A DNA stretch of 64,000 bases, from contig CM062804.1 of the NCBI GenBank assembly GCA_031772625.1, positions 1,018,138,514 through 1,018,202,513 on the forward strand. Direction: 5' to 3'. Each line of letters begins with the position of its first letter. Positions within the stretch are counted from its first letter, which is position 1. Below, piece by piece: positions 44,517-55,976 of the stretch. The stretch is from Pinus tabuliformis. Its lineage: Eukaryota > Streptophyta > Pinopsida > Pinales > Pinaceae. Both the position numbers and the translations under genes were made by a program. The notes beneath the pieces are model-generated. The model was not told where the DNA came from, made no database searches, and worked only from the letters and a program-made list of their open reading frames with translations.

Positions 44517-45100
44517 TAGTTAATTGTTACCATTACACTTTATAAATTCACCCCTTGCACATTAAATCCCACCCCGGGCTGGCTGGCACACATTCGATAA
44601 TCTCCATTAAAGTGGAGAGAACCCCGACCCTACACCTTTGGATCAGAGGAGATCTACGGTTTCCATGATTTGGGCCTACGATACGGTTTCCATGATTTGG
44701 GCCTAACAGAATAACGCAATGGGTTTAAAAAATTGAGATTGTTATTGATCTAAGAAAGTTTATAAACAGATTTAATTAAAAAGTTTAAGTTTATATTAGA
44801 TAACTTAATGTTTTAAATTTATAAATTCTATTAATAAATTATACAAACTATTAATAATAATAATACTATTACTATAACAAGAATATAATAATAATTAATA
44901 TTACTAATAATATAGGTTAAATATTAGTATAAATATTCCTTTTTCATGACTAATATGATCTAGTATAAATGATATAACAATTATTAATATTATTTTAGTT
45001 AATATTAAATTTTTGCAATTTCTAATATCCCTAGGTCTATTAATACATATTTCCATTAAATAACTTTACTACTAAATTTATATTTATTAATTACAAAAGT
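44517..45100. other. AT-rich flank of the LINE
   Basis: No gene. A 22-24 bp duplication of acggtttccatgatttgggcc lies at 44,656-44,704. From about 44,900 the sequence resembles that on the far side of the LINE (ccctaggtctattaatacat versus ccctagatctattattatat), so the LINE split a repeat-rich AT block, possibly a Penelope-type 3' part. Confidence 0.5.
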
Positions 45101-45116
45101 CATTAATAATAAGATT

Positions 45117-45966
45117 TATTTATTTTTGCTAAGGCAAGAGTGGATCCTTCTATTCAAATAAAAAGAGAAATATTGTACAAAGGTGACCGTGGCTGTGAGG
45201 CCCACGAATACAATAGGCCAACCCCAGAACAAGGTCTCAAAACGACAAAGCATATCCAAGGACACAGGCCCGCCAAAACAAACCTACAGTCCAAAACTGA
45301 CCGTTGGATTTAGAACTGATGATCAGCGGATACGAAAGATATCGGGTGGCCAACAAGTGCACCTTTTAACACAAGAATCAGACCCGATAAACCCAATAGA
45401 CCATAAGCTATAAACTTATCGGGTCCGTTTTTGGCTTAACCTTCGATCACTTTAACCCTCTGAAATCCACCATATGCGCGCGATCCTAGAGAGGTCTTGT
45501 GAACTACTCGAAACATAACCCCTGATGTGGACCCACCAACTTGCACGCAAAATCCTGCTCGTAGATTATCCACGCTTGATCCAATGGTTACGAATCATAT
45601 CGCGCAAGCTAAGAGTACCGATAGTAGCGTGCGATGAAGGCGGTAATTCCACCCCACTCCTAGCCACGTGTCGTGTGGTGAGTGGAATCGCTCCCAAATG
45701 AGAAAAACCGCTTCTTACTTGATGAGCTTGCGAAATACCAAAAACCATCGCAAGGGCAGTAAATTTGTTCACCAGAATAAAAGTTGGGGTTTTGCAATTG
45801 CCGAGAAAATCCGGGTTCCGGCTTATGGGCCACAGGGAGATGAAGATCTCTGAGATGTCTAGATTGCCATTACCCATGTTAATGAAACCGCCATAGACCT
45901 GTCACCTAAAAGGGATCACACTTGTGTCAAAACACTTCATGATGAAACCAGAATAATTGCACCCCG
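45117..45966 (-). other. 3' UTR and A-rich tail of the LINE
   Basis: After the RNase H, about 850 bp on the minus strand end in gccttagcaaaaataaat next to the target duplication. Two short ORFs here (45,566-45,877 minus and 45,668-45,853 plus) are unsupported. Moderately GC-rich compared with the flanks. Confidence 0.7.
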
Positions 45967-48900
45967 TTACCGTGGTTTTGTGTCATCCAAAATGGTCTCT
46001 TGATTTTCCTGATGCTGTTGTTGGTCGCTAAGGGCTTTGGATGAACATCCCTCCTTCAACCTATCATCTGTTATCTCCTCCCACCAGCAGCAAAGATCAA
46101 TATGATTATTTTGTACCCCCTCATTGGCAAGCCAGTCTGCCACTTTGTTGGCTTCCCTACGAACATGCACCAACGTGAGGGTTCTCAACATTCTTAGGTG
46201 CACTTGGATTCTTTGGTAAATTTGCAAAAGCTGCCAATGTTCTGAGATTTTCTTAGGAGCAGCTCCAGCATGTATCCTTTTTACTGAGTTAATGACAAGT
46301 TCTGAATCAGCCTCAATGATTACATTTTGAATGTTGTACTTGAGCAGTATTTCTATGCATGATTCCATCGACATGAGCTCAGCCATATTGTTAGTAGCTT
46401 TACCTAGATAACTGTGGAAGATGACCTGTATGTTTCCTTCCTCATCCCTCAGAACCCCTCCATAACCTACTTCTCTCAGATTCCCTTTTGAAGCCCCATA
46501 TATGTTGAATTTTAAAAAACCATGGGAAGGGGGTTGCCAAGAAGACTTTTCTGTGGCTTTCTTGATAATCTACATAGAACCCTAAGGGGGATTCACCTTG
46601 AGCTCTAATTTCTTCAATATTCTTGCCTCTCTTTATTCAATAAGTTTACTTGTAGCTTCTCCTCCCAGGATATGTACAGTTTCTTTGAGTTGTTTAAGGA
46701 CCAGTTTGAGGATGTTACTCATCGGACTCACTTTCTCCTTGAAAATCATGTTGTTACGCTCCTTCCATATATTCTAGATTAAGAATCATGGGGTCAGTAT
46801 CTAGGCAGAGTTTATGATCTCATTATCCGAGAAATCTTTCCTCCAGTTCTTCAAAGTGGTGATGATGTCATTAGCATCTTTGTCTATTGCTCAAAGACTT
46901 CTCCAACCCAATTCCAAAGAGTTGTGGTAAAAGTGCATCTATTCAGGAGATGATTTGTAGTTTCTTCTTGTTATTTGCATAAGTGACATCTTGAGGGGCC
47001 AACAAAACCTCTTTTTCTTAGGTTATCCCATGTCAGAATCTTACCCTGTTGAACCAGCCACTTGAATAGTTTTACTTTCATCCAATGAGGATTTTCCCAG
47101 ATTTCTTTCCATGTCTTATCAATGTTGGGATGGTTTAGCCTTGCCTCTATTCTTTTGGCTTCCTTAAGGTTGAAGAGACCTGTCTTGTTCTTTCCCCATC
47201 TTAGTTGACCATTCAAGTTTGAGTTCAAGATTTGTCTCTTGCCTAAAAGACCTTGAAGGGTTGTGGCTTGAGTATGCAACATGCCCATTCCACTATGATA
47301 TGGAAGTTTCCAAGTTCTCCATTTCTTATCATTCCTTGCTTGGTCCCAATAGTCACTTACCCACTTTAGTCCTTTGCTGATGGTATCAGTGTGAATGTTT
47401 GCTAATTCTTCACTTCGGAGATTGTCCTCCTGCTGCCAATTGTCCTCCCATAACCAAGCCAGGTTCCCATTTTTGATCTCCCAGAAACTATGGTTTTGGA
47501 CTAGGGCTCTGTTATCCCATGCCCTATTCCAAATTGCAGAACCTTTTCCCTATCCTTTCATTCTAATTAGATTTTCATCCTGCCATTCATTAGCATATTT
47601 GTGCTTCCAGAGTTTTGCCCAAGGGGATTGAATTTCTTTCAGCCATCTCCACCAAATTTTGGCACCAAGAACTCTATTTAGAATTCTTGGGTCATGAAGA
47701 CCTAAGCCACCATGGGACTTAGGTTTGCATACTCTGTCCCATGCCACAAGGGCCCATTTCTTCTTTTCTTCACCTTTCCCCCATAGAAAGTCTCTCTGAA
47801 TGTTTCTTATATTGGTCATTACACTGGCTGGTGCTGGAATGGCAGATAGCATATAGATAGGGATACTTTGTAGGACAGCCTTAGTGAGAACTAGTCTCCC
47901 TGCTAGATTTAGTGCTCTGTTTGTCCATTTGCTTATCTTATCTTTTAGCTTATTAAGAACTGGCTCCCAGATGTCCTTGTGAAGTGGTTTGTCAGTGAGA
48001 GGAACTCCCAGGTACTTCACAGGCAGTGTCTCCCTTTGAAAGCCCAAAATTCTGGAAAGATTTCTTTGAATTGAAATATCTGTATTGAAAAAGAAGATTT
48101 TTGATATAGTGAGACTTACCTTAGTTCCTGTTGCCGTAGAAAACTCACTTAGAATCTGTTTGAATGCTTTGGCCTCCTTAATAGTGGGAGTGCCCTGAAG
48201 CATAGTTTCATCCACAAATTGTTGATGTGTCACCGTGTCCCCACCATTAGTGAGTCTCAGACCCTGAATTCTCCCTTCCTCCTTGTAGCTCTGATAGCTC
48301 TTCCCAACCCTTCCGTCATTAGAATGAAGAGGAAAGGAGAAAGAGGATCTCCTTACCTTAGACCTCTAGAAGGCTTGAAGGTTTTGGAAGGAGCACCATT
48401 GAGAAGAGTTGAATAGTTGGTTGTGGTAACTAGCACCATAACCCATTTTATCCAATCATGATCAAAGCCATAGGCTTTTAAAATTTCTCTTATATATGAC
48501 CAGCTAAGTCTATCATAGGCCTTTGCTATGTCCAGCTGCATTATCATTCCAACCTGCTTGTTGGTAATGAGTGAATGAACTGTTTCATGTGCTTGTATTA
48601 TATTATCTAGAATTTTTCTTCTTTCCACATAGCCTGCTTGTTCCTCTAACACTAGGGTTGGGAGGAGAGGTTTAAGATGATTGGCAATGACTTTGGATAT
48701 TATTTTGTAGATCACATTGCATAATGCTATAGGTCGAAATATATCTGGAGAGGTGACCTTCTCCTGTTTGGGGATTAAGGCTATGAAAGATTCATTGAGC
48801 GCCTTTAAGACTTTCTTAAATCTTCGAGAGTCTTCCACTACCTCCAGGATGTCTTGTTTCACTATTTTCCAACAAGCTTTGAAAAATTTCACATTGAAGC

Positions 48901-50301
48901 CATTCAAGCCTGGTGCTTTCCCATTTTTCATCTCTTTCACCGCTTCCTCAATTTCTTCCACTGTTACTAGTCTATTGAGATTGAAATTATATTCTCTGGT
49001 GACCAATTTAGGGATGTACTGAGTGAATTTTTCTGTAAACTGGTATCTATCTTACAAGGTTTCCTCAGCAATTTTCTGAAAATGCTGGAGTAGAATTTCC
49101 TCCATCTCTTCATGAGTGTTTCTCTCTACACCATGTTGATCTATAAGTTTCACAATTCTATTGTTGTTTCGGTGAGCTATGGTGGATCTGTGAAAGAACT
49201 TGGTCTTCCTCTCCCCTTATTTGATCCATTGTACTCAGGATTTCTGTCTCCAGAGTATTTCCTCTTGAAGGCATCTATTGTCCCACTCCTGCTAGAGTGA
49301 CTCTTCCATATCTTTCCTTTCATCTGTTTATCCTTATGTGATAAGAATCCGGTTTATTTCCTTTAGTCTCTTTTCCACCTCTCCTTTAACTTTGAATATG
49401 TTACCAAATTCCTTTTTTTTCCACTCTTTGAGTCTGTCTTTAATATGTTTGAGTCTGTAGTGAAGCAGGAACACCTTTGTACCTTGAAGGTGAAGATCTT
49501 CCTTCCACCATTGTTCAATATTTGTGAGGAACTCTGAATGTGTGAGCCAAGCATTCTCAAACCTGAAGGGGGTGTTCCTTGGTTTTCCAAAAAGGGAGGC
49601 TTCTAATTGGATAGGCCAGTGATCTGAACCCCCAAAAGGTAAAATGAGTGCAGTAATGTTGCTTCCCCTGAGAAGAAGTTCCTCTGAAACCATAAGTCTG
49701 TCTAATTTTGAGGCCAGTTGGGTAGGGCCTCCTCTTTTGTTGTTCCAAGTGAAGATTCCATTGCTTGTTTCCACATCAACCAATTTCATATTGGTGATGA
49801 AGTTCTGGAAGGCAATTGAATCTTTCCCAAGTTTTCTAGTTCCTCCTTTCTTCTCCATGAGTGACTTTGTTATGTTAAAATCACCTCCAAGAATCCATGG
49901 TAGAGTTGGGTATCTCTTCTTCATATCCTCCAGTGTTGTGAGGAGTTGAAGTTTGTCCTCCATTGGTTGTGGACCATAGACATTGGTGATCATGTAACAT
50001 TGCCTATCTCCCACCAGTTGGAAAATCAGAGAAAGGTGATGTCTGGATGCCTCCGCATCAATCACACCAAATTTCTGTGGATCCCAGAGAGTGAGAATAC
50101 CACCAGTAGATTTGTTTGCCTTAACTTCAAGATATTCATATCTATTTACCCATTTGCTATGTTTTTCACAGATCTTCTCCACTGAGCATTTTGTTTCCTT
50201 TATGAATACTATGCCAAGTTTCTCCTCTCTAATCCTTTTACTAAGATTCCTTTGTTTCTTCTGCTCCCTAGTCCTCTAATGTTCCAAGTTGTGATTTTCA
50301 T
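45967..50301 (-). pseudogene. LINE ORF2: endonuclease, RT, zinc finger, RNase H
   Basis: Start ATG at 50,301 gives MKITTWNIRGLG, the usual AP-endonuclease beginning. A frameshift follows before 50,182; then FIKETKC, NVYGPQ, GGDFNI and GGSDHWPI mark the endonuclease. RT blocks: EEAVKEMKNGKAPGLNGF (near 48,940), RPIALCNVIYKIISKVIA, QLDIAKAYDRLSW (catalytic Asp), then after a CAA-to-TAA-type stop GDPLSPFLFIL. The catalytic FADD motif reads FVDE (near 48,207-48,218), so one Asp is Glu. WKxxWENPHWMKVKLFKWLVQQGKIL (near 47,100) and CHLCK are the RT-associated zinc finger; RNase H shows MAELMSMESC, EADSELV and VRREANKVADWLANEG (46,386-45,967). About three frameshifts. Confidence 0.88.
50298..50301 (-). 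promoter_or_regulatory. ATGA overlap joining LINE ORF1 stop and ORF2 start
   Basis: On the minus strand ctcaatgaaaatc: ATG at 50,301-50,299 starts ORF2 while TGA at 50,300-50,298 ends ORF1. This is the classic layout for termination-reinitiation. Confidence 0.75.
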
Positions 50302-51884
50302 TGAGGTGGGGTTATAAAGGAGTAATTAGAAAGGTCTTTCATCCTTCCTAAATCAATCATGAGCTTGCCACACTCCAGTAGTAATTCCTTCTGTCTCTTT
50401 CTACCCCTCCTTTTGCCTTGATTCTTTGTTAATTTTCCGGTTATTAATCCTATTGAGGAGGTTCCTTTGTTTTCCTGGTTGTCATGTCCTCTTTTGACTC
50501 CTGCAACTGTTTGATGTGTCTTGTTAAGGAATATTTGTTGGACTTTATCCACGTCCTCCTAAGGGATGGAGTTTATTCCCAGGTTTCCGCCCTGTTCTAG
50601 AAACTTTTCTAGCTCTAGGTTCTCCCTTTCCAAGATCTCTTGCAAATCTTGATCCTCCGTACCACTTTCACTTTGAGTCATTTCCTGGTATTTTTCTACA
50701 GCCATGGTATTCAAAGAGTCCATCGTGTGTTCATTCCTTTCCTGAATGTACTCCACTCTAGTCTCTTTTTCTTTCCCCCTTGTTGTCTAATTCTCTGCAC
50801 TCTCTTTATTCCCTTCCTCAACTTCTTTTTCTCCTAAGATCTCAAAGCTATTGTAACTTTTTGTTTCATCATTCACACTAGGGCTCTTTTGTGTCTTCCT
50901 TCCTCCCCCTTTTCCTTTCCCTCCCACTTTGGTGAAACATGTCTGGTCTTTTCCTTTGTTGGGATTTAGGTTTTTCTCCCTTCGATTGAGTGGACAATCT
51001 CTTTATAGATGCCCATGCTCATGACATTTGTGACATTTGAATGGGATATGTTCATTGTCAACTACTTGAACCCATTCCTCATCATAGACTTCTAGAATGA
51101 CCTCATCTGGAAGGGCTCTTGATAGGTCTGTCTCCACACAAATGCAGGCATAGGATGTATATTTTCCCCTTAGAGTTGCCTCTAAAATCTTGAAGAAATG
51201 ACCTAATTTATTACCTATAGCTTTTAAAGACTTTGGCATCCAGTAATCTAAAGGTAAGGAGTATAGTCGAATCCATATCGGTACCGAGGTGAAGGTTTCT
51301 CATTCAGGCACAAAGTTCATCATCCATGGCCTCATATAGAGCGCAACAGCTGCAAATAAGTATGGCCCTCCTTCAAAGATTCTGTCTCTATCTTCCATGT
51401 TCGTAAACACCACAGTGAAAATAACTTTGGATCCAAGATGAATATTTAACTCCCCTTTTGGTTTCCAGTTGTATTTTATCTAGGTGTACAACGCTTTCTT
51501 TGATGGCCAGATTCCCATAAATTTACATATGATGGCATAGTTAGCCATGTGGTCTCTATGTGCTTGCAAAGCTGGATCGTTCAGAATAACCCGAGGTTTC
51601 GTTGTGGTCTTGGGTTTACAGGGCCCCATCTGACCCTTAACCTCTGTCATTTGCGCTCTATCCTCTGACCCTTGACCTTTGTCTTCTGCTTTTTCCTCCC
51701 GACAATCTTCTTCGTGGGCCCCTTGATCTGCATTGGTTTTGCTACCTTCCGCCTTTTGAGTATCTGTGTCTTTTGTCTTGACCTCCCAGGGCTTTGGAGG
51801 TTTGTTATTTTTCCCTCCTCTTCCTTTTTCTACTACCATATGACTATAGGAGGGAGTGGAGCTCCCTCCTCCTTGTGCCTCCAT
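50298..51884 (-). pseudogene. LINE ORF1 (DUF4283 nucleic-acid-binding protein)
   Basis: ATG at 51,884 after an 80-base leader: MEAQGGGSSTPSYSHM. An acidic, low-complexity segment follows, then DUF4283 (FKFMGIWPSKKAL-type start near 51,500; FTNMEDRDRIFEGGPYLF; SVPIWIRLYSLPLDYW near 51,250). The CCHC knuckle FKCHKCHEHGHL-x-RDC lies near 51,005-50,995. A Glu/Lys-rich tail ends FITPPQ then TGA at 50,300-50,298. One frame is kept over 1.59 kb with stops at about 51,480, 51,300, 51,001 and others. It would bind the LINE RNA. Confidence 0.85.
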
Positions 51885-51980
51885 GGATGCTTGGTACTCT
51901 CTGCCACTAGTTTCGTTAAACCCTAGAACCAGAGCTCTGCCATATATCGAGTTCTCCCCTATCCCATTAATAATAAGATT

Positions 51981-52239
51981 AATACTATAACATTATTATA
52001 ATAATAATATAATATTAATTATTATTAGTTTAATTAATATTAAATCCTTTCAATTACTAATAGTTATTTTCCCTAGATCTATTATTATATGTTAACATTT
52101 CAATCAATATTATTGTAAATATTCCCTAGATGTAGTATTGTTATCTCAAATCTTGTTAACTTTTTACTTAAAATAACACATGATAGGTATTATAATAATA
52201 TTTGTTTTAGCATAATAATATTATTATAATTAAACATTT
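51981..52239. other. AT-rich sequence after the LINE
   Basis: No gene. Short echoes of the sequence before the LINE, as expected if the LINE split one AT-rich repeat. Confidence 0.5.
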
Positions 52240-52455
52240 TGAATGGTCAAATCTAGCCGTTTCTTGGTCAATTATAGCCATTTGTCCAGTCTGATCTAAT
52301 ATAGCCATTTTTTCAGTCAAACCTAGCCGTTGGAAGATCTGCTCTCCCTATTTAATATGTAGCCATGATCTGATTCTTCAACTTGTCCTAACGATGAACC
52401 ACACTAATTGGTTCAAAATGCATAGACAAATGTATTATCATGTGATTTAAGCCTA
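52240..52455 (+). mobile_element. Second Penelope-type 3' end with degenerate hammerhead motif
   Basis: Repeated tagccatttgtccagtc / tagccattttttcagtc subunits, then tgtcctaacgatgaacca...attggttcaaaatgcatagaca at 52,384-52,428. Against the motif at 42,993, the core G is A, GAAA is AAAA and the GTC cleavage site is lost; stem II pairing is kept. No RT is attached. Confidence 0.6.
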
Positions 52456-52682
52456 TTTTTTTTTTCTCATAAACTTGATATGGATCACAGAAGCCTCAAT
52501 TCAATAATTAATTATATTATTATTATAGTTATATATTTAGCAATATTAAGAGTAATAATAAATCTTACTATTAAGATATTAACATAAATATAGTTAACAT
52601 TTTACATAAATTATAAACATGGCTAACATAAAGTATTAAAATAAATATTCATAAATATTATTTCATACATTAATAGCATTCA

Positions 52683-52749
<67 letters not shown>

Positions 52750-52794
52750 ATTATAATTAAATAATATTATCAAATATAATATTAGTCCATGTCC
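52456..52794. repeat. AT-rich spacer with (AT)n microsatellite
   Basis: AT-rich DNA with an uninterrupted AT run at about 52,686-52,745. No gene. Confidence 0.9.
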
Positions 52795-52985
52795 CTATTC
52801 CTTGATCTAGTCGAGTTGGCTGGTCAAATTTAGCGGTTTCATAGTCAAATATAGTTGTTGGTCCAGTCTAGTTGCCCAGTTCAATATAGCTGTTTTTGAG
52901 TCAAACTTAGCATGCAACCATGATCTAGCTGCATGATCTATTTTTTCAACATGTCCTGACGATGAACCACACTAGTTCTCATAAA

Positions 52986-52990
<5 letters not shown>
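52795..52990 (+). mobile_element. Third Penelope-type 3' end with degenerate hammerhead motif
   Basis: gtcaaatttagcggtt / gtcaaatatagttgtt subunits, then tgtcctgacgatgaaccacactagtt at 52,952-52,977. The 3' half of stem II and the GAAA box have decayed (ctcataaaacg). It is followed at once by an (AT)n run. Confidence 0.58.

Positions 52991-53048
<58 letters not shown>
52990..53048. repeat. (AT)n microsatellite
   Basis: Uninterrupted AT dinucleotides directly after the third Penelope-type 3' end. Confidence 0.97.
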
Positions 53049-53050
<2 letters not shown>

Positions 53051-53235
53051 CATATATATTTCATAATCAATAATACATGTGAGCATCACCCAATTCAATG
53101 AGTGTTAAGTGAAGCATTCAAATCATGAGAAATTAGTCAGTTACGACTACTTCTCATGGAAACGTAGTTGAATCCCAAAAATGATATCTAATATAATGCA
53201 CTGCGTACACCCCCTATACTTAAATTCTTAGAATT
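53049..53235. other. Unassigned sequence
   Basis: No gene or repeat partner recognised. Confidence 0.5.
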
Positions 53236-53690
53236 ACTGAAATGGTTACATTAAAAAATATTAAAAAAATATGAGGGAGATATTGTCACCTAATGTTACA
53301 TTAAAAAAAATATTAAAAAATATGAAGGAGATGTTGTTACATAACATTACATTAAAAAAAATATATCTGTCTCCTAATATATATTTTATATGCTAAAGAT
53401 ATGTGTAACGTTACTATATATGTGTGGACTAATATATATTGTATATGATGAAGATACATGTAACGTTACTTTAGAATAAAAAATTAGCAGAGGATTCAAT
53501 TGGGCAGATCCTGTAATAATAACGAGGTAAATTTACTGGCATTTAGGTTTTCCAATGTGTGATTTCTGTAATAATAATAACCTAGTAAATTTATATTTAG
53601 TGGCGTTCAGGTTTTGGTTGTGTGATTTCTTAATAATAATAATCAAGGAAATTTATATTTATTTGCATTCAGTTTTTGGTTGTAGGAAGG
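53236..53690. repeat. Cluster of three short minisatellites
   Basis: First, about three copies of a unit with ttacattaaaaaa...tatgaaggagat (53,244-53,360). Second, two copies of taatatatat...gaagatacatgtaacgttact (53,377-53,470). Third, three copies of an about 60-bp unit with taataataa...aaatttatattta...ggttttggttgtgtgatttct (53,512-53,685). Each is diverged by a few bases. Confidence 0.75.
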
Positions 53691-54055
53691 TAAACTCAAT
53701 ATAATGGAAGGTGATCAGTAAAATTAGTAGGAGGGAGGGGAAATTTTGAGTAGAATCTAATATTTAGGGTGGGGTATGACCTGAAATATTAGGTAAAATT
53801 TAATAATATTACATTTTAATTAGTATTTCTCCCCACCACTAGCCACTATTTATTAGGTGGGGGTGGTTATAAATATTGGGTAACATATAATATTGTAATA
53901 TTATATTTTATGTAATCAATATATTTGTAACACTTAATATATATGTGTTCCATCTATAAATTTAATTAATAAGAGGATAAAAACTTAATATTTATGATAT
54001 GACAAGATTTTTAATCATGAATATTTACTGTGTATATTATTATCTTCTAAGTAGG
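53691..54055. other. Unassigned AT-rich sequence
   Basis: ggggtggttataaatatt-type stretches, with no gene or motif that I can support. Confidence 0.5.
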
Positions 54056-54262
54056 TTGTTTTCCAATACCATGGGCCAATACCCGCAAGAGAAAGATAGA
54101 GAGGGAGAGGAGGGAAGAAAATTATAGTACCGTGGGCTACTACCATAATTTATCAATACCATGGGCCATCTAGACTTTTGATTATTATGTTATGGATCTA
54201 GGCTTTTCATTGTTACAATACCATGGGCCAATACCATGGCTTATCAATACCACATGTCCAAA
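54056..54262. repeat. Dispersed ATACCATGGGCCA motif
   Basis: ataccatgggcca occurs at about 54,067, 54,155 and 54,220, with accgtgggctac near 54,130 and ataccatggctta near 54,232. ccatgggcc is nearly palindromic. Looks like a decayed repeat. Confidence 0.55.
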
Positions 54263-54719
54263 CACAGTAACTTATTTCAAAATAAGAATATTTTACAAAT
54301 ATTTTATTTTAATTTAATTTATAACATTTTTAAATTAAATCTAAGAGCAAAAAGGTTATAATACTTCTGAGATATATCTAAACTCTTCAACCTCAGGACT
54401 ACTAACAATATTTTCATAGAGATTAAATGGAGGTTTTCATAAATTAAAAAATGAGAATACTTTTATATATACATATGTGGAATTTATATAATATAAATAA
54501 TATTATAAAGAACTAGGATAGATGCATCTTAACCAAGGATCCAAGCGAAGTGAGAAAGAAAAGTGATTAACAATGATAGAGGAAAGATAGTGGGTGATTC
54601 TTTTAATCTTTTTATTATTGTATTTTCTTTAACATGATTGATCCAAAATATAGGTTTAATATTTTACAACCAATTATGTTTTTTTATTAATTTAAATACT
54701 TTCTTAAATACAATACAAT
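54263..54719. other. Unassigned AT-rich sequence
   Basis: No gene, tRNA or repeat partner recognised. Confidence 0.5.
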
Positions 54720-55026
54720 GGGATCATATTTAAGAAAGAGAGTGAGATGGAAGGGGGAATAGAGTGTGGGAGAGAGACATACAAGTAGAGACACAGTGAG
54801 AGAGAGAAAGGAAGAGAGGGAGGAGGGGGAGAGAGATGGATTTGGAGGGGGAAAGAGAGGGAATGACAAGGGAGAGATGAAGATGGAATGAGGGAGAGAG
54901 GAGACGAGGGAAGAGAGAGAAAAGGAGAGGATAAAGATAGCGAAATAAGGGGAAGAGAGAGACAGGGAGACATATATATGGAGGGGGGAGAGAGGGGAAG
55001 AGAGATAAGGAGAGAGGGAGGGAGAT
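54720..55026. repeat. Purine-rich (GA)n-like tract, left part
   Basis: Almost pure A and G on this strand (gagagagacatacaagtagag, ggggagagagatgg). It was interrupted by the chromovirus and resumes at 60,441. Minus-strand Ser/Leu/Pro ORFs here are artefacts. Confidence 0.9.
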
Positions 55027-55962
55027 TGTAACGCCCTGCGGTTGTGTGCACGGGCGCGTGCCCCTCCCATCGCAAAAAATGACTAAGGCATGAAATGTGC
55101 GAGCACTCAAACAGCGAAGGCGCAGTTATATTGTGCGCGCGGGTATGGGAGGACGCTCACACATATATAGAGCGAGTTGGGCAGCTCGCTACACATGAAG
55201 CCGACCAAGACATGGATTAAGCGTTGGGCGAGCCGACGGTGAAGAAACGTTTAAAGACATGGCGGTTGGGCGAATGTGTTAGCGTTTGGAGGGTCGGCCG
55301 AAAGGGAGATCGCCAAGCGTTGGAGCGTATAAACATATGGAGCCAATGCTCATTTGGAGTAGGCAACTTCGCACTCTTCTATCGCTTAGGAAGTAGAGTG
55401 AAGGTCGCACAAGGTGAAGTGTGAAGGTCGCACTTAGCGTAGACTTGGAAGTGGTGTTGGGGATGCGCTTGCCGAGTTGGGCAAGGCGACATGGACTTCG
55501 TGCAGCGCGGTTGTAGTGCGGGTGGAGGGCGTAGTGAGGCGCCCGCTTGCCGGTCTTGATACATGGTTGGGTTGTGAACGGGCGCAGGTCGTGCATGGGT
55601 GCGCCCGCCCATTGGGAAAACTTTGTGTATGTTGTATGTTATATTTGGGTTGAAGGTTGAGGTGAGACCGCTGTGCGCTCTTGCATGGGCGGGCACCCAC
55701 CTTGTTTATGAATGCTGGTGGAGCACCACTCCCGGTCATTGTAATCTTTCACATATATAATAAAAGATTACTTCTCTTATATTATTGGGTTTTTATTGTT
55801 CTTGTATTATTGATGGATTCTGCACATTAATAATGTTAATTAATGATTATTATGAATTTTTGAAGGCGTAGTTCGTAAAGTTAATTAACGATGGATAAAG
55901 TTATTAACTTAGGTGGTGCCGCACCTGGCCAATTTAAGGAAAAAAGAATTGGGGGCGTGACA
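55027..55962 (+). repeat. 5' LTR of the chromovirus
   Basis: TGTAACGCCC to GGGCGTGACA. TATA-like acatatatagag near 55,161 and AATAAA near 55,758 suit promoter and polyadenylation signal. Confidence 0.96.
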
Positions 55963-55964
55963 TG

Positions 55965-55976
55965 TGGTATCAGAGC
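55965..55976 (+). promoter_or_regulatory. Primer-binding site of the chromovirus
   Basis: tggtatcagagc, complementary to initiator tRNA-Met, 2 bases after the LTR. Confidence 0.9.

Larger units (their letters stand above)
45117..51964 (-). mobile_element. End-to-end L1-type LINE with 16-bp target duplication
   Basis: Flanked on both sides by cattaataataagatt (45,101-45,116 and 51,965-51,980). On the minus strand: 80-base 5' leader from ggggagaactcgatat, ORF1 (DUF4283 and zinc knuckle), ORF2 (endonuclease, RT, zinc-binding domain, RNase H), 3' UTR and an A-rich tail (agcaaaaataaat). About 6.85 kb, the size of a complete plant L1. ORF1 ends and ORF2 begins in an ATGA overlap. Both ORFs are broken by stops and frameshifts. 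Confidence 0.93.

Noticed and set aside
45566..45877. 103-codon minus-strand ORF in the LINE 3' UTR
   Set aside because: No domain, placed after RNase H, no counterpart known to me.
54687..55110. Overlapping minus-strand ORFs of about 125 codons
   Set aside because: Only Ser, Leu, Pro and Phe from the purine tract; open in all three frames at once, which is a low-complexity artefact.
55224..55739. ORFs of 66-105 codons in the chromovirus LTR, repeated at 59,717-60,238
   Set aside because: They lie wholly in the LTRs, occur on both strands, and owe their length to GC-rich sequence; no domain.
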